NCBI GenBank assembly: GCA_045577615.1
Contig: JAZNIT010000035.1
Location: 1-56,892 of the forward strand
DNA length: 56,892 nucleotides
From: RGIG2206 sp045577615
Lineage (GTDB): Bacteria > Bacillota > Clostridia > Oscillospirales > Acutalibacteraceae
Reading direction: 5' to 3'
Position numbers and translations under genes: made by a program. This document shows, in pieces, positions 1 to 6,862 of this stretch. Every line of letters begins with the position of its first letter. Within the stretch, counting starts at the first letter, position 1. The notes beneath the pieces are model-generated. The model searched no databases. It saw only the letters and a program-made list of their open reading frames with translations, and was not told the DNA's origin.

Positions 1-1
1 T

Positions 2-106
2 GATGAATTAAAACATTACATAGATTACTACAACAACGAAAGAATTTCCTTAAAACTAAAAGGAATGAGCCCGGTACAATACCGAACTCATTCACTAACA
101 ATTTAA
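2..106 (+). CDS. IS3-family transposase OrfB, C-terminal end (partial)
   Basis: Only the last 34 residues are in the window; the rest lies upstream of position 1. The reading frame ends with the pattern YYNNERISLKLKGMSPVQYR, which is typical of the extreme C-terminus of IS3/IS150-type DDE transposases (integrase core, OrfB). OrfB normally joins OrfA by programmed frameshifting and catalyses copy-out/paste-in transposition. A right-end-like inverted repeat follows 10 bases after the stop, so the element's end seems intact. Whether the whole element is intact cannot be judged here. Confidence 0.85.
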   Translation, partial: DELKHYIDYYNNERISLKLKGMSPVQYRTHSLTI

Positions 107-116
107 TATTTAATTT

Positions 117-143
117 TGTCTAAACTTTGGGGTTCACTTCAGT
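117..143. repeat. Probable right terminal inverted repeat of the IS3-family element
   Basis: The stretch TGTCTAAACTTTGGGGTTCA lies just after the transposase stop codon and resembles IS3-family ends of Firmicutes (TGTCnAAnTTTTGGGGTTCA-like). The left end is outside the window, so the inverted match and target duplication cannot be checked. Confidence 0.6.
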
Positions 144-144
144 A

Positions 145-281
145 AGTGGGCGGGATTTTTACTTCTTACCTTTTCACTCTTCACTTTTCACTAAAAAATT
201 TGTGAACGGGATTTTTGGAAGGTAATAAGTAAGAAGTAATAGGTAAAAAGTATTGCGGCTTCGTCGTTTTTATGCTATAAT
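145..281 (+). repeat. Palindromic cassette copy 1 ending in an extended -10 promoter
   Basis: Two low-complexity arms (ACTTCTTACC-like, and the complementary GGTAATAAGTAAGAAGT) flank a central GAACGGGATTTTT. The cassette ends in TTGCGG (253-258), a 17-base spacer and TATAAT (276-281), with TG one base before the -10 (extended -10). The layout matches the cassettes at 811-1025 and 3694-3916: repetitive arm, AACGGATTTT core, complementary arm, TTGCnn, 17 bases, TATGCTAYAAT. The arm sequence differs, as if the palindrome had been rewritten while its pairing was kept. It directly precedes the YcxB-like gene. Confidence 0.6.
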
Positions 282-300
282 ACACATAGGCGGTGATTAA

Positions 301-807
301 ATGGAAATATTATTTAAAAATTCGTTTGTAAAAACTGAAGAATGGATAAAAGAGTGTAATAAATTTTCCTTTTTTCGAAGACCTATATCTATTGTGCTCC
401 ACTTGTTGAGTGTTTTAACACTATGTTGCGGAATTTATAAGTTATTATTTTTGCATATAATTGATATATTGTTTTTGTTTATTCCAATTTGGTGGTTTTT
501 TGTTATTTTTGTATTATATTTAAAAACGAACAAAATTACTCTTAAACGAAACCGGGAAATTTATGGTAACAATTGTGAAGTTGTTTCTTACGTTACTCAA
601 GCCGGCATAAAGCAAATTCATTCTAACGGTACACAATATCAAATTTATTATGATACTATAAAAAGATGTTATCTAACTAAAAATTATATTTTCTTACATT
701 CGAAAGCAAATATACTATATACTTTTAGAAAAAATGGTTTTTCTGTTGGTAATGAAGAAGATTTTTTAAGGTTTTTGAGAAGCAAAGGCATAAAAATAAA
801 GTGGTAA
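301..807 (+). CDS. YcxB-like membrane protein
   Basis: This 168-residue protein has two hydrophobic segments (about residues 30-50 and 52-73) and a soluble C-terminal half. The order (short N-terminus, TM hairpin, ~70-residue beta-rich tail with a pattern like YDTIKRCYLTKNYIFLHSKANILYTFRK) matches the YcxB-like family of Firmicutes, whose function is unknown. The start follows GGCGGTG by a few bases and lies about 13 bases after the predicted transcription start of cassette copy 1, so the leader is almost absent. No partner gene is visible. The YcxB call rests on overall pattern, not on a catalytic motif. Confidence 0.6.
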   Translation: MEILFKNSFVKTEEWIKECNKFSFFRRPISIVLHLLSVLTLCCGIYKLLFLHIIDILFLFIPIWWFFVIFVLYLKTNKITLKRNREIYGNNCEVVSYVTQAGIKQIHSNGTQYQIYYDTIKRCYLTKNYIFLHSKANILYTFRKNGFSVGNEEDFLRFLRSKGIKIKW

Positions 808-810
808 TAA

Positions 811-1025
811 AGAAAATCAAGTTTTAGACCAGTTCTTTTTCGGACACGAAAGACAAACGAAATTCCGTTCTCGTAAGAGGACGGATTTTCGTTTGTATTA
901 TTCACTATTCATTTTTCATTATTCATTATTCATTAAAGAAGAACGGATTTTCAAATGAATAATGAAAAATGAAGTCGCACGGCTAATGAATAATTATTGC
1001 CCCTTTGCCGCTTTTATGCTATGGT
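811..1025 (+). repeat. Palindromic terminator-plus-promoter cassette copy 2
   Basis: The cassette begins four bases after the stop of the upstream gene. The first part is a long hairpin, with ACAAACGAAAttCCG pairing to CGGATTTTCGTTTGT (one mismatch). A second palindrome of ATTCATTATT repeats follows around the core GAACGGATTTTC. It ends in TTGCCC (997-1002), a 17-base spacer and TATGGT (1020-1025) with an upstream TG. A second TGCTATAAT lies at 1028-1036. It is closely related over its whole length to the copy at 3694-3916. The rest of the gap up to 1143 is AT-rich leader with no recognised feature. Confidence 0.7.
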
Positions 1026-1143
1026 TGTGCTATAATAGGGATAAAAACAAATTTTTGTGTTATAATTATTAAAACTACCTAACCAACCTCTAATTTTGCC
1101 GACTATATAGGCGTAACAATCATTATTGAAGCAAGGGTGCAAA

Positions 1144-2784
1144 ATGAAAACAAACGAAATATTAAAACTTATCGGTGACAAAGAGTTCCTCGATAAAATC
1201 TATCAATTCTCATACCGAAGATGCAACACTTCATATGAAGCGGAGGATTTATGTTCGGACATAATTCTCGCAGTAATATCTGCCGTACATAATCAGGAAA
1301 GCATAGAAAATTTTTATGCTTTTGTTTGGACTATCGCTCGGAGAGTGTATGCCGATTACTCTGAAAAGAGAAATCTAACCCGTCAAACCATTAGCATCGA
1401 AAATGGTGATTTGTTATTGGCGGCAAAAGAAAATGAAATTGATAACTTTATAGAAGAAGCCGTCGAGCAGGAACAGATAAAGAAAATCTTTGCAGAGATT
1501 TCTTTTCTATCCAAAGCATATCGAGAGGTTATGGTGCTGTACTACCTTGATGAAATGAAGGTTAAGGATATTGCCTTAAAACTCGGCATCAATGAAACAG
1601 CAGTAAAACAACGTTTGTTTTCTGCACGTAATACAGTCAGAAAAGAGGTTGAAACTATGAGTAATAGAAATTTATCTTTAAAACCCGTTTCGTTGGCGTT
1701 TATAGGCACAGGTAATCCGCGAGGAAATGACCCACGAACAAAGGCGGAGCGTATTTTATCCCAAAATATCGTTTATGCGTGTAAAGATAAGGCCAAGAGT
1801 GCGAAAGAGTTATCAGAAGAATTATGCGTTCCTATGCCTTATATTGAAGATGAACTTGATATTCAAATTAAAGGCGAAAACGGTAGTTACGGACTTCTTC
1901 GGAAAGAAGGAGAAAAGTATATTGCCAACGTAATTATCGTTGATAACCACGAGTTTGATGAAGTTGGAGAAATATATACAAAACATTTGGACAAATTTTC
2001 CGCAAAACTTAAGAAGCATTTGACTGATACTAAAGAAAGTTTTTTAAATTTTCCGTATTTAAGCTCACAAACGGACTTGAGGTTTATTCTTTGGTCTTTG
2101 ATAAACGAATCTGTATGGTTCATTAAAGAGCGTGTTGACGATATACTCGAAGAAAAGTTCTTCAATGACATTAAAAAGCCTGAACGAAATTTTACTACTG
2201 TTGCTGTAGCAGTTGAAGATGGTACACCTTACGGCGGTAGGTTTTATGGTTGTGATGGAAATGAGACCAGAAACTTTTGCAATTATTCTTATGTCTTCAT
2301 TCGCAATATCTATGGCAAAAGAATTGACAGACATTTTTATGCCGGTCAGGACATAACCAATGATGAAAAAATGAGTATTACATTAAAAGCGATTGGCGGA
2401 CTGTCTGTAAACAACTTAACCGAAAATCAAAAGGAAATTGCGGCTAAAGCAATCGAATGCGGCTTCTTACGAAAAGTGGGAGATATTTTAGAACCGAGAA
2501 TAATAACTATCTACCATGAAGATTGGGAAAAATACCGCAATCTTCTTCGAGGATATTATGATTCCGTTGAAGACATCTGTAATGAAATTGCTGTAGAATT
2601 GCACGATTATATGGTGTCGCATATTCAAAAGCACCTTCTAAATGAATACAAATCATATAATCTATTGGTAGCGGGAATAAATGTTTTGAATGATTTGATT
2701 GAAAAATGTATTGCAGAAAACATTTTAACAGAGCCGGAAAAACGAGTTGGACCGGAAGGTGTTCTGTTAGTTGTTGAAAAATAA
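1144..2784 (+). CDS. ECF-like RNA polymerase sigma factor with ~370-residue C-terminal extension
   Basis: The first ~170 residues hold sigma-70 region 2 (YEAEDLCSDIILAVISAV, then FVWTIARRVYADY) and region 4 (YREVMVLYYLDEMKVKDIAL, then NETAVKQRLFSARN), a full ECF-type core that should direct core RNA polymerase to specific promoters. ECF factors are usually 160-200 residues, but this protein is 546. The extension has a possible winged helix (AKSAKELSEELCVPMPYIED) and a long soluble part of unknown fold. No anti-sigma gene is adjacent; the next gene is a four-helix membrane protein. The start was placed at the ATG six bases after AAGGG (1133-1137), not at the in-frame TTG at 1126. The extension probably senses a signal, but that is inference. 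Confidence 0.8.
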   Translation: MKTNEILKLIGDKEFLDKIYQFSYRRCNTSYEAEDLCSDIILAVISAVHNQESIENFYAFVWTIARRVYADYSEKRNLTRQTISIENGDLLLAAKENEIDNFIEEAVEQEQIKKIFAEISFLSKAYREVMVLYYLDEMKVKDIALKLGINETAVKQRLFSARNTVRKEVETMSNRNLSLKPVSLAFIGTGNPRGNDPRTKAERILSQNIVYACKDKAKSAKELSEELCVPMPYIEDELDIQIKGENGSYGLLRKEGEKYIANVIIVDNHEFDEVGEIYTKHLDKFSAKLKKHLTDTKESFLNFPYLSSQTDLRFILWSLINESVWFIKERVDDILEEKFFNDIKKPERNFTTVAVAVEDGTPYGGRFYGCDGNETRNFCNYSYVFIRNIYGKRIDRHFYAGQDITNDEKMSITLKAIGGLSVNNLTENQKEIAAKAIECGFLRKVGDILEPRIITIYHEDWEKYRNLLRGYYDSVEDICNEIAVELHDYMVSHIQKHLLNEYKSYNLLVAGINVLNDLIEKCIAENILTEPEKRVGPEGVLLVVEK

Positions 2785-2830
2785 AATCAATGATTATATT
2801 TTGTGTTGAAAAGGCAAGGCAGGAATAACC

Positions 2831-2929
2831 ATCATACTTTAGGCATATTTACTGCTTAAAAACAAAGTTTTTAACAGAATCTCTTATGGTATGATTTTTA
2901 AAGTGTCAGTATGATTTTTGTCATACCAT
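2831..2929. repeat. Cluster of GTATGAT / ATCATAC motifs
   Basis: ATCATAC occurs at 2831-2837, GTATGAT at 2889-2895 and 2909-2915, and a partial inverted copy TCATAC at 2921-2926. ATGGTATGA (2886-2894) and TCATACCAT (2921-2929) are perfect inverted arms. The cluster sits between the sigma factor stop and the promoter of the membrane protein gene. It could be an operator array or a remnant repeat. Confidence 0.4.
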
Positions 2930-2932
2930 CAA

Positions 2933-2970
2933 AAATAGAGTTATCTCGTAATTTCGGGAAAACTCTATTT
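2933..2970 (+). terminator. Possible terminator hairpin after the sigma factor gene
   Basis: AAATAGAGTT (2933-2942) pairs perfectly with AACTCTATTT (2961-2970), enclosing a possible inner CTCG/CGGG stem. The U tract is short, so termination may be weak. It lies ~150 bases after the stop codon, just before the next promoter. Confidence 0.45.
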
Positions 2971-2981
2971 GCATATATAAC

Positions 2982-3010
2982 TTGAAAATCTTGATAAAAA
3001 GTGTTATATT
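2982..3010 (+). promoter_or_regulatory. Sigma-A-type promoter of the four-helix membrane protein gene
   Basis: TTGAAA (2982-2987), a 17-base spacer and TATATT (3005-3010). The predicted start near 3017 gives a ~95-base leader containing the folded element at 3023-3088. Confidence 0.6.
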
Positions 3011-3022
3011 AAATTAAAGAAA

Positions 3023-3088
3023 ATGCTTGTAGTTGTGCGGGATTTAGGGCACGGGAGGCTGAATTTGTCTCTCATTTAACACAAGCAT
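3023..3088 (+). ncRNA. Candidate structured 5' leader element (three-way junction)
   Basis: ATGCTTGT (3023-3030) pairs perfectly with ACAAGCAT (3081-3088). Inside are a GTGC/GCAC hairpin with a GGGATTTAGG-type loop and a second possible GGGAG/CTCTC hairpin, giving a compact ~66-nt three-way junction. It starts ~6 bases after the predicted transcription start and ends ~25 bases before the start codon. I do not recognise it as a known riboswitch. The fold was drawn by eye and has no covariation support. Confidence 0.35.
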
Positions 3089-3112
3089 ATAATACACCCA
3101 AGAGGTGATTAG

Positions 3113-3688
3113 ATGAAGTTAAAACAAATCTCTTTATTAACACTTTTGACCGGAGCACTGTTTTTGATTATAGGAGTAATATTTCCGTTTATTACATTAC
3201 AAAACTATACTTCTCAAAATGGTGCAATAGGCATAATTGGTGGCGCATATACGCCTACGTATGAATTTCTTGTTTTTCGTATAATGAACGGTTGGCCGTT
3301 TGTTGCAATCTTATTTGGAGTAACATTGATTGTTTCCGCTTTGTTTTGCTTGATATTCTCCAAAACTGTAAAAAACAACTGCAATATTAAAACTACTGCG
3401 CTTTCGTTAGGATTATCGGCTGTTGGTGCGGCAGGACTTGTATGCGTTTTTCTTTGGTTTGCAATCGTTTCGTTTGGGGAAATGTCCAAGCATCCTATCG
3501 AATATCCTGTTAGTGTATTGCTGGGAATAATTTCCTTTTTGGGATTTATAGTCTTAATAGCATTATATTTAAAAATACGCAAAACAAATTGGTCAATTAA
3601 AGGTTTTTGTATTGATATATTAACAAGCGTCATTTTTTTGCCAACTTTTTTCTTTGCATACTCTTATTTGTATAATACATTAAGTTAA
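3113..3688 (+). CDS. Four-helix membrane protein of unknown function
   Basis: This 191-residue hydrophobic protein has four likely TM helices (about 8-28, 60-80, 95-120 and 130-150) and a fifth near the C-terminus. The segment between helices 1 and 2 (about 29-58) is rich in G, T and Y and is probably extracytoplasmic. I do not recognise the family. It follows the extended sigma factor gene on the same strand but has its own promoter and a structured leader. A link to the sigma factor, as target or signal partner, is possible but only inferred from position. The ribosome binding site is GAGGTG, seven bases upstream. Confidence 0.6.
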   Translation: MKLKQISLLTLLTGALFLIIGVIFPFITLQNYTSQNGAIGIIGGAYTPTYEFLVFRIMNGWPFVAILFGVTLIVSALFCLIFSKTVKNNCNIKTTALSLGLSAVGAAGLVCVFLWFAIVSFGEMSKHPIEYPVSVLLGIISFLGFIVLIALYLKIRKTNWSIKGFCIDILTSVIFLPTFFFAYSYLYNTLS

Positions 3689-3693
3689 ATAAA

Positions 3694-3916
3694 AGAAAAT
3701 CAAGTTTTCGTCCAGTTCTATTTCGGACACGAATGACAAACGAAAATCCGTTCACGTAAGAGGGCGGATTTTCGTTTGTATTATTCATTTTTCATTATTC
3801 ATCATTCATTATTCATTAAATGAGAACGGATTTTCAAATGAATAATGAATATTGAAGTCGCTTACGCTGATGAATAATGAATAATTATTGCACCTTTTCT
3901 GGTTTTATGCTACAAT
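3694..3916 (+). repeat. Palindromic terminator-plus-promoter cassette copy 3
   Basis: It starts within ten bases of the upstream stop codon, as copy 2 does. A long hairpin of ACAAACGAAAATCCG with CGGATTTTCGTTTGT (15 perfect pairs) is followed by an ATTCATTATTCATT palindrome around GAACGGATTTTC. The end is TTGCAC (3888-3893), a 17-base spacer and TACAAT (3911-3916) with an upstream TG. It can be aligned almost throughout with 811-1025. It supplies the apparent promoter of the SGNH hydrolase gene, whose start lies 18 bases further on. Confidence 0.7.
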
Positions 3917-3934
3917 AAAACGAGGTGATGAAAC

Positions 3935-4933
3935 ATGAAATTATCTTTATCTCAAATTGAAAACATTACAATTGGTGCTGTGCGAATTGAAGATCAGTCC
4001 GATGGCATTCATTTTTATCGATTCACAAAAGAGCAAGAGGATCTTTATAAAAAAAGGAATCCTGACTTTTATATAAAGTCATTTTCTACCTCAGGAGTAA
4101 AGCTTTGCTTTAAGACCAACAGTCATTCGCTCCATATAAAAACCTCTGTTACAAAGGGGAGCAGCCGAAGCTATTTTGCTTTTGATATTTTTGTTAATGA
4201 TACTTTGATTGGCACTCTGGATAACTTTTCAAACGAAAAGATGGGTGGTAACTATACTAAAAATAATTTTATGCTTGGTGAGTTTAGCAAGTCTTTTCAA
4301 CTTGGCGACGGTGAAAAAATCGTGTGTGTTTATTTACCCTGGTCTGTTGCTGCTGTAATAAAAGAGCTTACCCTGGATGACGGTGCAACTTTAACTCCCG
4401 TTAAGCCTGCCAAAAGAATGCTGTGCTTTGGTGATTCCATTACGCAAGGCTACGATGCGTTGCACCCAAGCAACAAATATATCACTCGTATTGCTCACAA
4501 ATTTGATGCACAGGAGCATAATAAAGCGATTGGCGGGGAAATCTTCGTTCCTGAACTCGTTGCCTTAAAAGATGATTTTAAGCCGGACTATATAGTTGTT
4601 GCTTATGGCACAAACGATTGGAACAGATCTACAAAAGAAGAGTTTGAGAATAACTGTAAATCATTTTTCAGCAATCTTATTGACAATTATTCTGATTCTA
4701 AAATTTTTGTAATAACTCCAATTTGGCGCAAGGATATGATAGAGAATAGACCAATTGACTTTTTGGGCGTTTGTAACTTTATTAAAAAGACAGCGTCACA
4801 ATATTCAACTATTACAGTCATCGAAGGGTTTGATTTTGTTCCTAAGCAAGAAAAATATTTCGCTGATTTAAGACTTCATCCAAACGATATGGGCTTTGAT
4901 TTTTATTTCAAAAGCTTGTCAAAGAAATTGTAA
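3935..4933 (+). CDS. SGNH/GDSL-family hydrolase (esterase) with N-terminal beta-sandwich-like domain
   Basis: Residues ~1-155 look like a carbohydrate-binding or jelly-roll type domain, and ~160-332 form the SGNH hydrolase. Visible blocks are GDSITQG with the nucleophile Ser168, AIGGE (block II), GTND at 225-228 (block III), and a C-terminal LHPND with His315. Such enzymes usually remove acetyl or other acyl groups from carbohydrates. The usual DxxH catalytic pair reads D-L-R-L-H here, so the Asp is one residue too far upstream. There is no signal peptide, so it is probably cytoplasmic. The gene stands alone behind repeat cassette copy 3; GAGGTGATG precedes the start. Confidence 0.85.
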   Translation: MKLSLSQIENITIGAVRIEDQSDGIHFYRFTKEQEDLYKKRNPDFYIKSFSTSGVKLCFKTNSHSLHIKTSVTKGSSRSYFAFDIFVNDTLIGTLDNFSNEKMGGNYTKNNFMLGEFSKSFQLGDGEKIVCVYLPWSVAAVIKELTLDDGATLTPVKPAKRMLCFGDSITQGYDALHPSNKYITRIAHKFDAQEHNKAIGGEIFVPELVALKDDFKPDYIVVAYGTNDWNRSTKEEFENNCKSFFSNLIDNYSDSKIFVITPIWRKDMIENRPIDFLGVCNFIKKTASQYSTITVIEGFDFVPKQEKYFADLRLHPNDMGFDFYFKSLSKKL

Positions 4934-4972
4934 AAAAGCACCTCTGCCAAAGGGAGCTGTGGTTACGCCAAA

Positions 4973-5083
4973 CACAGGGGACGGTTCTCTGTGTTGTGTC
5001 TATAAGACAAATTTGCAGATTAACAGGTGTGAGTTTTGGGACTGTGAGAAAATTCTAAAGCGCACAGAGAACCGTCCCCTGTG
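4973..5083. repeat. GGGGACGGTTCT palindrome-ended repeat, copy a
   Basis: A ~110 bp element bounded by inverted arms: CACAGGGGACGGTTCTCTGTG at the left and its complement CACAGAGAACCGTCCCCTGTG at the right. The interior includes GTCTATAAGACAAATTTGCAG. Near-identical copies lie at 5743-5852 and 6397-6507. GGGGACGGTTCT palindromes are widespread in Clostridia and resemble REP elements moved by REP-associated (IS200-like) transposases. No such transposase gene is intact in the window. Confidence 0.85.
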
Positions 5084-5171
5084 CATGTGCAGATGGATGT
5101 TTCCATACCTTTCATTTGCTTTTGCATAAGAATCAGTTTATATTTAACGAGTAAGAAATGAGGTGTATCTC

Positions 5172-5633
5172 GTGATTAAGATAAAGAAGATTAAAAACAT
5201 CAACACTTTCTATCAAAATTTAGACACGTTTGCTGAACAAGTTGATAGCAGCGTTAAAATTTTTAAAGATAATATTTTTTATGATGATACCCCTCAATTT
5301 TACTTTAGAAAAATCAGCAAAACTACAACGGCAATATATTATGAAACAGGTGAAAGACCTAAGGAAGACAAGCTGAAATCATATAAAACCTTTCTAATTT
5401 GCAAACATTTCAAAATATTCAAAAAAGATTTTATATTTGCTTTTATTTTAGTTTCACCGGCAATTTTTGCCTTATTTTTGCCATTATGGTTGATTTCTAG
5501 CCTGTTTTTTCAAGAGTTAAAGGAAATTTTGATTTCTGTCCCAATAATATGGTTTTATTTCCTTATTCTGGATTTTTCATCAATTCTTAAGTTGTTGGAC
5601 TTTTTTGATGATATTGCAAACGAGAATAGGTGA
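5172..5633 (+). CDS. Small membrane protein, tandem paralogue 1
   Basis: The 153-residue protein has a soluble N-terminal half (KISKTTTAIYYETGERP pattern) and two TM helices (about 85-110 and 118-140). I do not recognise the family. The gene at 5938 encodes a close paralogue; their 3' halves are almost identical at DNA level, while the 5' halves differ in both silent and replacement positions. The start is the GTG (5172) after GAGGTG, matching the paralogue's GAGGAG-TATCTA-GTG, rather than the earlier in-frame GTG at 5163. It is flanked on both sides by copies of the palindrome-ended repeat. Confidence 0.65.
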   Translation: MIKIKKIKNINTFYQNLDTFAEQVDSSVKIFKDNIFYDDTPQFYFRKISKTTTAIYYETGERPKEDKLKSYKTFLICKHFKIFKKDFIFAFILVSPAIFALFLPLWLISSLFFQELKEILISVPIIWFYFLILDFSSILKLLDFFDDIANENR

Positions 5634-5677
5634 AAAGGAGACATGCACGGAACACATAGGGGGAACACAGAACACAG

Positions 5678-5706
5678 GGAGACAAGGGGACGGTTCTCTT
5701 GTCTCC
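5678..5706. repeat. Short GGGGACGGTTCT hairpin
   Basis: GGAGACAA (5678-5685) and TTGTCTCC (5699-5706) flank GGGGACGGTTCTC, so this is a minimal hairpin of the same repeat family. It lies in the spacer between the two paralogous genes (5634-5937), which otherwise holds only repeat copy b and an AT-rich leader. Confidence 0.7.
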
Positions 5707-5742
5707 TAACCTCGAGCATTTTACATGTTTTTATTTAAAAAA

Positions 5743-5852
5743 CACAGGGGACGGTTCTCTGGGTTGTGTCTATAAGACAAATTTGCAGATTACAGGTGTG
5801 AGTTTTGGGACTGTGAGAAAATTCTAAAGCGCACAGAGAACCGTCCCCTGTG
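5743..5852. repeat. GGGGACGGTTCT palindrome-ended repeat, copy b
   Basis: Almost identical to copy a, with single-base differences (for example CTGGGTTGTG for CTGTGTTGTG, and one base lost in the GATTAACAGG stretch). The following stretch, including TTTCCATACCTTTC and TTTTGCATAAGAATCA, also matches the sequence after copy a. The duplicated unit is therefore repeat plus leader plus gene. Confidence 0.85.
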
Positions 5853-5937
5853 CATGTGTTTCCATACCTTTCGTTTGCTTTTGCTTTTGCATAAGAATCA
5901 ATTTTTATTTCAATGAGTATGAAATGAGGAGTATCTA

Positions 5938-6393
5938 GTGATTAAGGTTAAGAGATTTAAAAATATCAGTGCTTTCTATCAAAATTTGGAAGCGTTTGCC
6001 GACCAAGTTGATAGCAGCGTTAAAATTTTTAAAGAAAATACTTTTTATGATGATACACCTCGTTTTTACTTTAGAAAAATTAGCAAGACCACAACGGCAA
6101 TATATTATGAAACAGGTGAAAGACCTAGGGCATTCAAGCTGAAACAAGATAAAACCTTTCTTATATGCAAACATTTCAAAATATTGAAAAAAGATTTCAT
6201 ATTTGCTTTTATTTTAGTTTCACCGGCAATTTTTGCCTTATTTTTGCCATTATGGTTGATTTCTAGCCTGTTTTTTCAAGAGTTAAAGGAAATTTTGATT
6301 TCTGTCCCAATAATATGGTTTTATTTCCTTATTTTGGATTTTTCATCAATTCTTAAGCTGTTGGACTTTTTTGATGATATTGCAAATGAGTAA
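5938..6393 (+). CDS. Small membrane protein, tandem paralogue 2
   Basis: The 151-residue protein has the same layout as its neighbour: a soluble N-terminal ~80 residues, then two TM helices near 83-108 and 116-138. The stretch from about residue 83 to the end is nearly identical in DNA and protein between the two copies, whereas the first ~80 residues carry scattered substitutions, including RAFKLKQDKT for KEDKLKSYKT. Recent tandem duplication or gene conversion would explain this. The start is GTG, six bases after GAGGAG. Family and function are unknown. Confidence 0.65.
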   Translation: MIKVKRFKNISAFYQNLEAFADQVDSSVKIFKENTFYDDTPRFYFRKISKTTTAIYYETGERPRAFKLKQDKTFLICKHFKILKKDFIFAFILVSPAIFALFLPLWLISSLFFQELKEILISVPIIWFYFLILDFSSILKLLDFFDDIANE

Positions 6394-6396
6394 GGA

Positions 6397-6507
6397 CACA
6401 AGGGGACGATTCTCTGTGTTGTGTCTATAAGACAAATTTGCAGATTAACAGGTGTGAGTTTTGGGACTGTGAGAAAATTCTAAAGCGCACAGAGAACCGT
6501 CCCCTGT
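6397..6507. repeat. GGGGACGGTTCT palindrome-ended repeat, copy c
   Basis: Third copy, starting four bases after the stop of paralogue 2. Its left arm is slightly decayed (CACAAGGGGACGATTCTCTGTG) while the right arm is intact up to CCCCTGT. Sequence after it no longer matches the leader of copies a and b, so the tandem array ends here. Confidence 0.85.
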
Positions 6508-6518
6508 ACACTTTTGAA

Positions 6519-6860
6519 ATGCCAACCAATTATAATAACGTTACCCAAATTTCCAATTTTTTAGCTCAAAAAGGCATATGTGTAGAAAATCCCATAAATG
6601 GAGAAACAATTAAAGTCGATCCTAAAGGACTTGGCGATAATATGGTTGGATTTTTAAGTCAAATAGGCTGGACAGGTGACAATCCAAATATTGCTACACC
6701 TCAACCCGAAATTCAAATGAAAAAGATTTTCGTTGACGCTGACACTAACGGAGGTAATGGCGATAACATAACCATTATAGAGGCTCTATTCTTGCTGCAT
6801 AATAAGGCACCACATAGAATACCAATATTGCAAAAGACATATGAATATTTGGAGGATTAG
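6519..6860 (+). pseudogene. Remnant ORF, 3' part of an unrecognised gene cut by repeat copy c
   Basis: An open frame continues from inside repeat copy c through to 6860, but its first ~25 codons are repeat sequence and no ribosome binding site precedes any start. The non-repeat part (from MPTNYNNV, ~113 codons) has normal protein composition, with GETIKVDPKGLGDN and FVDADTNGGNGDNITIIEAL. It probably is the C-terminal end of a larger protein whose 5' part was lost or displaced. The GGAGG for the next gene lies in its last codons, so the two were once translationally coupled. I do not recognise the family. Confidence 0.45.
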
Positions 6861-6862
6861 TT

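Noticed and set aside
6438..6518. Coding start inside repeat copy c
   Set aside because: The same bases occur in copies a and b outside any gene, and no ribosome site is present.
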